In this document: positions 1-13,186 of the stretch, piece by piece | How the letters are laid out: each line of letters starts with the position of its first letter | Position numbering within the stretch: the first letter of the stretch is position 1 | Origin: Glandiceps talaboti | Taxonomy: Eukaryota; Hemichordata; Enteropneusta; Spengelidae | Length of the DNA: 64,000 nucleotides | Reading direction: 5' to 3' | Assembly: GCF_964340395.1 (NCBI RefSeq) | Contig: NC_135571.1 | Coordinates: forward strand, 911,001-975,000 | Program-made: the position numbers and the translations under genes | The notes under the pieces: generated by a model | Told to the model about the DNA's origin: nothing | Databases searched by the model: none | Seen by the model: only the letters and a program-made list of their open reading frames with translations

Positions 1-541
1 ACACCTACAATACACCTATACCTACATCTACAGTAAATCTCATCAAAGTCTATTCAGCAACTGGACAGGGTGCTACAGACTACACTAACACACCTACAAT
101 ACATCTATACCTACATCTATGTTAAATCTCATCAAAGTCTATTCAGCAACTGGACAAGAGTGCTACAGACTAAACACACCTACAATACACCTATACCTAC
201 ATCTATGTTAAATCTCATCAGTCTATTCAGCAACTGGACAAGGGTGCTACAGACTACACTAACACACCTACAATACATCTATACTTACATCTACAGTAAA
301 TCTCATCAAAGTCTATTCAGCAACTGGAGAGGGTGCTACAGACTACACTAACACACCTACAATACATCTATACCTACATCTATGTTAAATCTCATCAAAG
401 TCTATTCAGCAACTGGACAGGGTGCTACAGACTACACTAACACACCTACAATACACCTATACCTACATCTATGTTAAATCTCATCAAAGTCTATTCAGCA
501 ACTGGACAAGAGTGCTACAGACTAAACACACCTACAATACA
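1..541. repeat. 89-bp tandem repeat, about 6 copies
   Basis: About six head-to-tail units, each beginning ACACCTACAATACA and ending near TGCTACAGACTA. Unit starts fall near 1, 90, 176, 264, 353, 442 and 528, so the period is 86-89 bp. The array enters from the left edge, so its full length is unknown. The period is not a multiple of three and the reading frame changes between units, so the open frames across it are not genes. Confidence 0.93.
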
Positions 542-2203
542 TGTATATCCTATGATTCTCTTAGTGTAACAAGTAAGATGCAAATAAATATTTTGTTTCA
601 ATGGCATCCTTGAATTATACATCAGACTACAATTTTCACACAATAATTTATTTGTCTATTAAATTTATCATTTGTTTATTCACCAATCAATTCAATTATT
701 TTGTGGTAATTTTCAATTTTCACTGAAATTTGAAAGGATTTATTAATCACCCTAAGGGTTTTGTCACTACGAGTTGCGAGCCGAGTAGTGAAAAAAGTCT
801 CAGTCATATTGTCCTTGACTGAATGAAGACAAATATTAGAGAGTAACATCTAAGAGTGAATAAAATGGAAATGTCTCAAAGTTATCAGCAAAATTGATTC
901 TACTGAAGAATTAAATGTTTCATATGTTACAGACAACGACCTCAAAGTTGAATGCTATGGTAACGATTTGATGAAACCAATCGTCTTTTTCTTCCTAATC
1001 CATTACACCATTGCCATAGCAACAATGAATTTACTGTGACAAACAAATTCTAGTGAATGTATCTTTGTTTGCTTGCTTGAAATGAAAACACCCCATTTCT
1101 ATACTTACTATATAGGTTGAAAGTCAATAAAATAAGGTTTCTGAAAAAAAAGCAGCCTGATTGATTGTACTCAAGATTAGACTAAGATTTTCCACGTTGC
1201 AGCCACAGACCCAAGAGTTGAATGCCCGCTTAATCACTTTAAACATGTTGTCTTTCTTTCCAATCCATTATAACAAATTCAATTGACTACGACAAGTAAC
1301 ATACAAGAACAAAGACATTACTTTTGCATTTAAGCAAGACAGATTCAATTTAAAGTCATACAAAAGCTTTCTACAGGAAAAGTTTTCTTTAGAATATGTC
1401 TAGCCAATGTGGAAACAGGCTGTGCTGACCTCCTGATTTCTCCAATATACACATCATTAAATCAATGAACAGTAGCGTGTGAATACGTTACCATAGCAAC
1501 ATTCAGGAAGATGTCCGTCAACAAAATCAATAAAAAGTACCTATTCCACCACTTTTTAGACGTTAAAAACCAAAATTACATTATAACCATACAACTATAC
1601 AGCATTCAAAATTATACACAACATGGTTACACAATAGAATGTTAACGTTACATTTTCCTTTTAAAATAGTTATTCAGAAAAACTGAAGATTTTTGACATT
1701 TCAAAAATTTATTATTTTGGAACAATCTATGGCCACGTCATACTTATGTTGTACCTATTCAGGTAGAAATTGTATGGATGTGTTAGAAGTAATTGCACAC
1801 CCGACAGATCGAATAAAAAAACTGACAACTTGTTTTCTCTGTGAAGTGGAACCGAATGTACATGATACACATTCTAATAAAAATATGACAAATTGGATTT
1901 GTTTTGTTGAATAGAATGTTTCAGAGTGCCTAGGAATATTTCATTATTGGTACCTCCAAATCAGATCAGATATTTTTTTTTAATTCAGTCTTCGTTGTTT
2001 GAGGTATGTGTAATTGTTTTCAAGGTTTACTATTCTAATGTTTGGTTGTAAATTTGTATAAAACTGACATAGTGAAAAAATTAGCAATTGTGCAAGTTTG
2101 TGATTTAATAATTATGAAAATTTAAGAAATCAGTAAATTCTCTAAACCCCAAACTTCTCCCCTTGCAAGTGTTGTGGGATAATACCCAATAATATACAGT
2201 ACA
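542..2203. other. non-coding AT-rich stretch
   Basis: No gene or RNA recognised. Bases 747-852 (ACCCTAAGGGTT ... GACTGAATGAAGAC) resemble one end of the fold-back family seen intact at 35858-36101. The 73-codon open frame at 1693-1914 has no recognisable motif or splice context. Confidence 0.5.
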
Positions 2204-2556
2204 TTAAAGTGGCCATATGGATGAGAATTGGTATTTATTTTGGATTTTTATTTGATAAAACAGCTTCACCATGTTTTTCTACTTGAAACAATAATGCAAA
2301 ATAACATATACCAAGTCCATATTCACATCTCAATAAATGGCAAAACATTAAACAATGTGTAAAATGTTTGTTATTGTACGTACAATAACAAACTTTTTAC
2401 ACTTTTTGTATCTTTTTGCAATGTATTGAGTTATGAACATGGACTTGGTATATGTTATTTTGCATTAGTTTTTCAAGTAGAAAAACATGGTGAAGCTGTT
2501 TTATCAAATAAAAATCCAAAATAAATACCAAATTCTCATCCATATGGCCACTTTAA
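2204..2556. mobile_element. palindromic MITE with TTAA target duplication (copy 1, intact)
   Basis: The whole element folds on itself. Bases 2208-2380 are the inverted complement of about 2381-2552, with a centre at GTACGTAC. The ends read AGTGGCCATATGG and CCATATGGCCACT and are flanked on both sides by TTAA (2204-2207 and 2553-2556). A TTAA target duplication is typical of piggyBac-type transposition, so this is probably a non-autonomous piggyBac-like fold-back element of about 345 bp. No transposase is encoded. Related copies lie at 3300, 10385 and 40755. Confidence 0.85.
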
Positions 2557-4660
2557 GGCATGAAAATCCATGCAACTTTTTCCTATGTATATCTTCTCTG
2601 CAAACCTTTAGAAATAACTAGATGTTATACAACAAGTGACTGACTTGAAAACAAACAAGTTTGAGCTGTCTTTTCATTATTAACTAGTCTGTCATTTGAA
2701 CAAACCTGTCAGTTTTATTTGATAACTGAATTATGTAGTTATTTACACATATTCTTTCACTCCATCTGTGACAAATAATTATGTAGTGGTCCATTGTTAC
2801 AGTTAATTTCAAAATACTGTGCAGCTTTTCTGCTTAATACAACCATGCAGACATCAATTAGCTTTTCTGTTCAAGATACAACCACGTAAAAACCAACAAG
2901 AAAGTGGACATGCTACACTTTAAGATAATAAGATTGAATGAGTACAGTTTGTCTAAATGAAGTGAACTACACATGCCACCATACAAACATAAAATGAACA
3001 CTGCAGAGGACATTTATACACCCTTAATCGGGTGTTTGATACTAAAACATTGCCATCAGAATATCTGCATGGAGTTGCAATACATTTAAATAGTTTATTT
3101 CAGTTAGACTTAATCATTTTAATGTAGCAAAAAATGCAATCTGCTATTGAAGTATGGCATATTATATGTAGTTTCTTTGTTGGTTTCTGCATGGTTGCAT
3201 CAAACAGGAAAGCTGCAGCCCGGTATTTTCAAATTCACTGTATTTACACTTTATTTGTTCACTCCATATGTTACATAGCATTCAATATAATGGCAAAAGC
3301 AGTCATTGTACATACAATAACAAACATTTGACACATTTTTTTTTTATCTTGGCAATTCAAAGTTGTTTAATGAATAGAAAATCCAAAATAAATATCCATT
3401 TGTTATCTATATGGCAACTTTGGAATTTAATTTCTCATGCCTGTGATATAATGTCACATTTGTACATGGAATTAATATACAGTAACATTATAAATTATTA
3501 TTTCAATCCACAGAGTATCATGTATTCTATATAACTGAGCTATCTCATGACCTTGTCATAATTTCATGCATCCAAGGATTTTCATAACAGATGGAATGTT
3601 TTAATCTAATGTCTGTTTTATTTCCATAATATCATTACTGGACAAAGCCCACAAGCTCACACAGGGTAGATTCATTTGTCACCGACTGCCTCACGATGAT
3701 ATTGTAGATAGCACCTTCCGCTTGGAGAATGCACATAGTATATATAGAACATGAATGCATATAGTCAATGCGCCGCAATACATCCTTGGTTAAAACCACC
3801 AAAAAACATCGCATAGTATAAACGCAAATGCGTACTAGTCATTGGCTGCTACACGGCCGCTTTTCAGCCACTGCACAAGCTTTTAAACACATATGATATG
3901 TTGAGTGTGGAACTCATCAACTAGCCATGCCATATTGTGTTAAGCTAGAGACTGGCAGACTTTGTCAATTTTTAGTCGTGTTACGATAGAGAACAGATTG
4001 CATGGCCTTAGGGTCCTAACTGTTAATAGTGTACAGAATACTGATGTAGAATATATTTGTATGTATAAGGGGGAACATCAGACTTGTTCGTTTAGCATGC
4101 AGTCATTTAGAATGCCTTATTTTTAAGAGGGTTTGGATTGTACCTCTTGAAAAAAGTGAAATTCAAAACACTTACAGTGAGCTACGTAGTCTCTTCAAAA
4201 AGTTCATGTACAACAGTAGACAGGATAGATTTCCTTGTAAACTTCAAAAAAAAACTAAGTGAAGCGTATAGTAGTTCTCCTATGTAATGAGCATTCTCAC
4301 AAACCAGAGCTGTTATTTCTTACATGACACTGCAAGATAACACGTTTTGGATGGTGCCGTAAAAGAGGCTGTGGTTTGTGACAGCGCGTGATGAGTGGAA
4401 TGTCTGTCTCAGACAATTACTAATTGAAACATGGAATTTGGGAAGGGTACATCACTTTTGAGTAATTAATTATCTTCTGTCACAATTGATTACTCAAATG
4501 AAACCTTTGTGGATTATACAAGTCTAGCATGAGTGACTTGAGGTAGTCACGGTTACGTAAAAATTAAAACCAGTCAAGTCTTGGCTGTTTGTTCCATGTC
4601 ACTACTGTATACAGGCCATGAAATAATACTGACCCGTATAGGTGTATCAACCAGAATATT
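2557..4660. other. non-coding stretch with one MITE fragment
   Basis: Apart from the MITE fragment at 3300-3422, no supported gene. Bases 2880-3000 are weakly similar to 5440-5550 (both contain ACATGCTACACTTT-like and GATTGAATGA-like strings), so a decayed dispersed repeat is likely. Confidence 0.45.
3300..3422. mobile_element. MITE fragment, right half (TTAA palindrome family)
   Basis: The palindromic centre (CATTGTACATACAATAACAA) is followed by the right arm, ending TATATGGCAACTTT. It matches the right half of the 2208-2552 element with substitutions. The left arm is missing. Confidence 0.65.
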
Positions 4661-4663
4661 TCT

Positions 4664-4912
4664 ATGAAGATTAGTTCATGCATAATTTATGGAGGAAAGA
4701 AAACTGTGAATATAACCTTATTTTTGCATCCATGCTCAATAAATGTTCAAAAATTGAATTTTCGGATACATTATGTGCATATAAAAAAAATCTTATTTAT
4801 TATATATGGAGGAAAGAAAACTGTAAATCTCATTTGTTACCTTATTTTTGCATCTATGCTCAATAAATGTCCAATGAATTTTTAGATACATTATGTGCAT
4901 ATAAAAAACTCT
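4664..4912. repeat. two-copy tandem duplication, about 120 bp
   Basis: Two neighbouring copies share GGAGGAAAGAAAACTGT, a CTCAATAAATGT segment and an ATACATTATGTGCATATAAA end. The copies differ by small indels. The overlapping open frames show no protein-like conservation between the copies. Confidence 0.8.
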
Positions 4913-5864
4913 TACAATTTATTAGCAGATATTAAAATATCACAGACGTTATTATGTTTCACTATACCATATAACTAGAGCCAGGTTACTGTGCTGATGT
5001 AACCTTTATCAATAAAAGCTACCTCGGTATATTATACTGTCCTATTGATTCTTAGAACCATGAACAATATATTCCCCATTCAACAAAGGTATATGTTGGA
5101 GACTGTGACTTCCTGAAGAAAATACCCACATACAGAATGTAAGCAATATTGAATTGTTGGCTCTATGTGTGTGCGTGTTTTGAATAGGGTAAAGATGTTA
5201 AGGGTATTCAGTTATCAAAGTAAGATATTTATCAAAGTGACTGTTCTAGTCATGGTTCAAATAATACTACACTTTAAGCTCTATTTGACAGACAAATATA
5301 TCCATGAGATCTATTATCTTGGTATATCAACAATGGAACAGTTCACCTAGTCACTGCATGTACTTACTGCACATTTCATAATAGTGTTCACTGGGCTCTG
5401 TTTGATACACTTAAACTGAAACCAAAAAGTAATTAAACTAAACAGAATATGCTACACTTTCACATAAAAAGATTGAATGAATACTTTCTTGTGACATTGT
5501 GTCTACATGAAATAGACTAATCTGCCACTATGTAGACATTACTAAATGTAGATTGCAAAAAACATTGGTGAGCATTTATCTGTTTCTTATTGCAGTACAT
5601 TTTGTTCTTCTTGTTTTGTTGTTGCTTTTTTACTAAGGTCTCTGGTTTAAATGGTTTATTACATTATACAAAATGTATCAAGAAACTGCAATCTTGCGAT
5701 CTTAAAGTGTACAATGTGCAGTTAGTTTCTGCATGGTTGTATCAACAAGAGCTGCTAAACAGTAACCTGTCTTCACTTGTCAAAAATTTATCACATACTT
5801 TGAGTGCCAACTCTCCATTGACTTCTGCCAAATATATTTCCACTTACTATTTGAGAAGATGCCT

Positions 5865-6590
5865 CAGATATTTTCTACATACAAGCTGTACTCTATATAC
5901 TTGTAACAATGGGTAATATATTCTCTATTTGATGGACATAATGAAATATACTCAGAAACTTAAATCTCAGATATTTTCTACATACTAGCTGTACTCTATA
6001 TACTGGTAACAATGGGTAATATATTCTATATTTGATGGACATAATGAAATATACTCAGAAACTTAAATCTCAGATATTTTCTACATACTAGCTGTACTCT
6101 ATATACTGGTAACAATGGGTAATATATTCTATATTTGATGGACATAATGAAATATACTCAGAAACTTAAATCTCAGATATTTTCTACATACTAGCTGTAC
6201 TCTATATACTGGTAACAATGGGTAATATATTCTATATTTGATGTAATATACTGAGAAACTTAAATCTCAGATATTTTCCACATACTGGCTGTACTCTATA
6301 TACTGGTAACAATGGGTAATATATTCTCTATTTGATGGACATAATGAAATATACTCAGAAACTTAAATCTCAGATATTTTCTACATACTAGCTGTACTCT
6401 ATATACTGGTAACAATGGGTAATATATTCTCTATTTGATGGACATAATGGAATATACTCAGAAACTTAAATCTCAGATATTTTCTACATACTCTGTACTA
6501 GCTCTTCTAAGAAAATTAGGTAAGCTAGTACTAGTCGGTAATATATTCTCTATTTGATGGACATAATGAAATATAGTCTGAAACTAACCT
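5865..6590. repeat. 103-bp satellite, about 7 copies
   Basis: The units start CAGATATTTTCTACAT at 5865, 5968, 6071 and 6174, giving a regular 103-bp period. Later units near 6267, 6371 and 6474 follow one short deletion, and the last is interrupted. Copies two to four are nearly identical, which points to recent amplification. An unrecognised 108-codon open frame (5590-5916) runs into the first unit and is probably fortuitous. Confidence 0.93.
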
Positions 6591-8189
<1,599 letters not shown>

Positions 8190-8605
8190 TATATAATTAC
8201 ACTATGTATCAGAGATTACTTGCATTAGTGCATGCGCACACGACATGTAATGGTACTTGCACTGCAGTGTAATACTGAAAGCATACATGCATGCAAATGA
8301 TATGCAAATGAGGATGCTATCGTTTGTTCAACACAAAAGCGTGTGATCATATAGTGCCATTTTTACAGAATTTTGTTGCTTAGGATAAACATCGTGTAAT
8401 AATTTATAACAGAACCACATTCTGCATCAGTGCCAGTATGGGTACTCTGGGACATTACACTCATCAAGCTGACAGTGTTTTCTGCTGCACTTTCACTCGC
8501 TACACTCATGAAAGTACTGCCACAGAGAACACTGCAAGCACTCATGCAAATACCCTGATGCCACACTTACACTTACATGCCATGGGGTTCTGTCGTATAA
8601 TTTGT
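8190..8605 (-). mobile_element. dispersed fold-back element, copy 1
   Basis: This is the reverse complement of 29110-29490. Shared landmarks are ACAGAACC-CAT ends, CAGAGAACACTGCAAGCACT, a GAAAGTGC-TTTC centre and a CACTGCAGTG-containing flank. The ACAGAACCCCAT-type segment occurs in inverted orientation at both ends of the core (8411 and 8581), so the core is a fold-back. The 67-codon frame on the minus strand is matched by a similar frame in the other copy only because the DNA is repeated. Confidence 0.7.
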
Positions 8606-8609
8606 GCCT

Positions 8610-9089
8610 TGAATTAAAGGCCTAAATATAAATAGGGGTCGGATTTAGATGACACTCATTATGCTAGATGACTTAATTTGACCCTGTAACAAGCTCACAG
8701 AGCTCATAAATCACCTATGAAACTGCCAGTTTAGAGAGTATTATAGATTATTTATCTCCTAATTTTGGACAATCATATTATGAATATACAGGAAAGAAAC
8801 TTAGTTACATTTTGGGGACTTATATTTGAGCAAATTGTGGCTTAACATGTTGGGAAGTGTCGAGACTCTGACCCGGGATTGAAAATTAACCCTTAAAGTA
8901 TAAAGTTATTATTATTATAGTAAAATGTTTATATAATGCAAGTGTTGTCTATTGTCTTCTTGTCAATCAACATTTCTGAGCACTCTCAAACATTTGAATA
9001 ACATACTTATAGTTCACTAACAATTTATGTGAATAATAAATGTGATTCGAATGATGTTTCTGTGCCATTACATGGGGTATATGATACAG
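8610..9089. other. no feature seen
   Basis: AT-rich spacer. No gene or repeat recognised. Confidence 0.35.
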
Positions 9090-9416
9090 CCTTTATAGCT
9101 GGGATATGGGTTTTGCGGACCTCGGTAGTATGGTTTACGGACCCTCCGAATCTGATTAAATTCCTATGTGGTGAAAGCATCTAAATGCTTTATTTACCTC
9201 TATTTCCATCGTTTTGTGTCGTTTGTTTTCGTACCGAGTGATCGTCGCCTTCAATCCGAACAAAACAAACGTCACAACACGATGAATAGAGGTAAATAAG
9301 GACATCTAGCCGCTTTCACCACATCGGATTTTAATCAGATTGGGACCCTCCTAAAGTCAGGCCATTCTGCTGTACAAACACTGTTTGCAAAACCCCATAT
9401 ATCCAGGCTGTAAAGG
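9090..9416. mobile_element. palindromic MITE, second family
   Basis: The left end (CCTTTATAGCTGGGATATGG) is the inverted complement of the right end (9392-9416, containing CCATATATCCAGG). Inner blocks are also inverted: ATTTACCTCTATT (9191) pairs with AATAGAGGTAAAT (9285), and AATCTGATTAAA (9148) pairs with TTTAATCAGATT (9330). The element is about 325 bp, locally more GC-rich than its surroundings and has no coding capacity. The target duplication is not clear. Confidence 0.75.
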
Positions 9417-10380
9417 TTATGTCAAATGTTATGTATGGATAAAAATGGAATGAAATCAGATCTCCATAAAACCAAGGATCTCGACGTCAGTGAGGCTTTA
9501 TCCAGGAATAATGATTATACAGGTAGCTATGGAATACACTGATATCTAGTACATGAGGTGACAGCACTACTTGAAATATACGTGAATGCAATGATGTAGT
9601 GATGCCGTGAATACTTATTAGTGGTAAATTTCACATGCGAATTTTCCAAGGCTGCAGTCAAATGCTATGGTGAAATTAAAATATGTTATTCACAAGATAA
9701 GACACTTGATAATATTAACATGGTGTAGAGCACCATTGACATGCAAATATTCCAAATTTTTAGAGATATACATTGTACTGATATTGTTTCTCGTGAAATT
9801 TACCCAGTGTGCACGTAATGTTGATATCAGTTGAATGGAAACTGATCGGCTTTTCTTCATCTCCTTCTCTACTAGAATGGTATCAATCAATCAGTGATTT
9901 ACAAAGTGCCAGTTTCCACTACGATGTAGAGTTCTGAGGCACTGTACAGTTAGAATGCTCTGGAGAATAGATATGTCTTTAAGTTCTTTTTAGATCTTGG
10001 TTTTCGTCATATTTCCAATGGCAGTGCATTCCATAGATGGGGTGCAGCACATGAGAATGCACGCCTGCCATGCAACAACAGTTTGGGTTCATGCAATAAA
10101 CATTTGGCAGTTGATTGGAGTGTTCTGGGAGTTCAATGCTTCATGTGAATTAGGTCAGATATGTACGTGGTTGTCAATATTCCTTTGCTACTTGCCGTAC
10201 ATTACAACAGTGGAGAAATAACGCACCACTGAAGCATCTTTGCATTAAGTACTGTTCAAATGACATGAATATCCCCAACATACTGCACTGTAATTTTATG
10301 ATTGATGGGTTGCTTTTCTCATAAAGAGCCAATTAAATTTGACAGAATAACTGGTCAATGGGTTATTGTGTTGGAGATTC
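9417..10380. other. non-coding stretch, possible decayed repeat
   Basis: Two open frames (9690-9890 minus, 9997-10221 plus) have no recognisable domain. The 9905-10230 segment has the feel of an old transposon tail, but I cannot name a family. Confidence 0.3.
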
Positions 10381-10715
10381 TTAAACTGGCCATTATGAAT
10401 GTGGATTGGGTATTTATTTTGGATTTTTAATTTATAAAAAATTTTATAACAGCTCTCTACTAAGTTGAAAAATCGATGTTTGTAACTCAGTAAATTGCAA
10501 AAACTGAAAAAAAATGTGTAAAAAGTGTGTTATTATATGTACAATAACAAAGATTTTACACATTCTTAATCTTTCCCAATGTACTTAATTATAAAGAAGA
10601 GCTTGGCATATGTTGTTTCACGTTGATTGCTCAAGTAGGAAGCCATGATAAAATTGTTTTATAAATCAAAAATCAAAAATAAATACCCAATCCACATTCA
10701 TAATGGCCACCTTAA
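10381..10715. mobile_element. palindromic MITE, TTAA family (copy 2)
   Basis: Diverged full-length relative of 2204-2556. It is flanked by TTAA at 10381-10384 and 10712-10715, the ends are ACTGGCCATTATG and CATAATGGCCACC, and the centre is ATTATATGTACAATAACAA. It shares the ATTTATTTTGGATTTTTA arm block with the first copy. Confidence 0.8.
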
Positions 10716-11636
10716 GAAAATGCCATTATGTTAGAATAGAATGAGTACTCGAAATCTGAGGGGGGAAAAGCCATATTTGCTGTAATAAATCATAGACATA
10801 AAATTACTCCCTTCATCAAAAATACTACCAGCAACTATTAACATGTGATGATTGAACCCCATTAATCACTGCCAGCTTCCAAATCTCATTTTACAAATGA
10901 TTTGCTACAAGTATTTTCCATTACATATACTAACGACCCTAGTGTGTAAATGTACATTTAATGTAATAGCACATTGAAGGGAATAGAGTAGGTAATATTT
11001 AATAACAGAAGTCAGTGAAAGGAGGAAAACAAAATGAGGAACTTCAGTCATATAATTATAATGGTCATCAGAAGTTGTTATGGAAGGATTCTGTTTGTGA
11101 GAAGAAGAGGAAGGCAATGTAGAAAATGATCAACATATGTGACAGAATGGATGGAGTGAGTAATAATATTACCATGGTTACTGAGCCTTTCGTTTATTAA
11201 ATAGACACAAACTAATTTGAAAACTATCTTCACAACATGTTGATACAACAGTGATAAGCTATTGAATGGATGTTGGTTTATTATAGTCTCAGTATATAGG
11301 GAGATGTCTCCTAAAACTAATTTATCTAGAGTTCTACGAACTTGCAGTTCTGTTTTTGAACTTCTAATGTTTACACTATCTTGATCACAGGGTAATTAGA
11401 ATTGCACAACAGTGGAACCGTTATCACCCACTTGTGTAATCTACCACAATGAAGAAGAATATATTTAGTTTACTTCTATCTTTAAGTCAAAGGCTGGATT
11501 ACCAGTGTCATATCCTAAAATGTGTTAAGCTTGTAAATGAAGAAGGGAATGGAGAATCCAGACTCTCCTATAGTGACAACATAAAATCTGACCTAATCTG
11601 AATAGAGGAGGTTAAATATTTCTGTATAACAAAATG
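10716..11636. other. no supported feature
   Basis: AT-rich sequence. The 70-codon minus frame at 10905-11117 shows no domain and no splice context. Confidence 0.35.
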
Positions 11637-12090
11637 TAATATTTTGCGAGAAATCAGTGTTAGCTTGTGATTTTGACAATAAAGGAATTATTTCTGAATT
11701 GTGTCAACATCCTTTTGTATTCATCAGAAATTTAAGCAATGAAGTTAACATTAATATCATATTGAAAAGATGTATTTTCATTCACAGAAATATTAAGTTT
11801 GTATCATGCAGGTTATAGACATACTGTCATTAGAAATCAGTGTTGGCCTGTGATTCTGACAATGAGCCATTGCTTCTGAACTTTATCAACGTCCTTCTGT
11901 AGAAATTTAAGCAATGAAGTTAAAATTAATATCATATTGAAAAAGATGTATTTTCAGCAACTGAAATACTAATTAAGTTTGGATTATACATGTTATAGAC
12001 ATACTGTCATGAGAAATCAGTGTTGGCTTGTGATTCTGACAATGAGGATCGACTGTGTCAACATCCTTTTGTTGGAAAGTAGTAAAGATT
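11637..12090. repeat. decayed 185-bp satellite, about 2.5 copies
   Basis: Repeated blocks begin GAGAAATCAGTGTTGGCTTG-like at about 11647, 11832 and 12012, followed by TTCTGACAATGAG, TTTAAGCAATGAAGTTAA and GATGTATTTTCA. The spacing is about 185 bp. The same unit recurs at 15488-15752. Confidence 0.85.
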
Positions 12091-12359
12091 TGACGTTCTA
12101 CTCCTTATACGGTAAATAGCAAGAAAAGGGGAATATAATGTATAGAGTACATTACAGTTATAATGGGTAATGGAACGTAGAATATTTTATAAATAGAGAA
12201 TGAATGTTCATGGACTCCGGGTTCATACTTAATGAAAATTTCTGCTATAAATAAAAAATGAAAAATAAAAAAAAAAATTTTCACAAGGAATTTCCCACCA
12301 ACTTCATATCTACTAGCTTGTAATGCTTGTTAGTACTTGTTATACTAATGTAGGAATTT

Positions 12360-12755
12360 TGTAAAAATAATAAATAAATAATATATATAAATAAATAAAT
12401 AAATAGATAAATAAATAAATAAATAAATAAAATGATTAATAATATTTGACTTTTCATAACAATCCCATCACATTACTCTTCGATTATCAGTTCCATAATT
12501 ACTAACGCATATCATCTGTTGTTAATTCCCCTAGCTTCACAGAAAACAGTCCAATTTTGCAATATTTACAGTGCCTCTAAATATGAATGGATTTTTTTTG
12601 AGTGTGTGGAAAATTGTTTCTGGTGACAACTTCATGGTTTTCATGAAATTTTTTCATACAATTTTAACTGACGCCCTAGCCTTAAACTTTTTAAAAAATA
12701 AATAAATAAATAAATAATATAAAAATAAATAAATAAAAAAACAAATAATAAATGG
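12360..12755. repeat. (AAAT)n microsatellites
   Basis: Two TAAA/AAAT-type simple repeats, at about 12364-12432 and 12698-12752, flank about 260 bp of unique sequence. Confidence 0.9.
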
Positions 12756-13136
12756 CTTTTTCATCAGAATCGCATCTCATTAATCTTTGATTACCTGCTT
12801 CATAACTACCTAGCTCATGTCTGTTGTTACTTCCTAAAGGGATTGACTACTTTCCTGTGCTGTCAAAAAATGAGATAATATTTTGATAACACATTTTAAT
12901 TTGAAATAATGGTTGCAGAAATGGGAATTGAGAGTTTCACTTAAATTAATTGGAAATATCACTTCGGAAATGAGTTCATACTGGATAATAATTAAAATAA
13001 AATGTGAAATTTTAGTATATTGACATTATTACACTAGATGCTAAAATTAAGATGGTTTTAATTTTCATTTGATTTTTAATTGTTTTGTTTTTTGTGTATT
13101 GATTGTGTGTACTTGTTAATATTGTCCTTTAAATCA

Positions 13137-13186
13137 GTAATTAAATTAAATTAAATTAAATTAAATTAAATTAAATTAAATTAAAC
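13137..13186. repeat. (AAATT)n microsatellite
   Basis: Nine uninterrupted AAATT pentamers. Confidence 0.97.
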
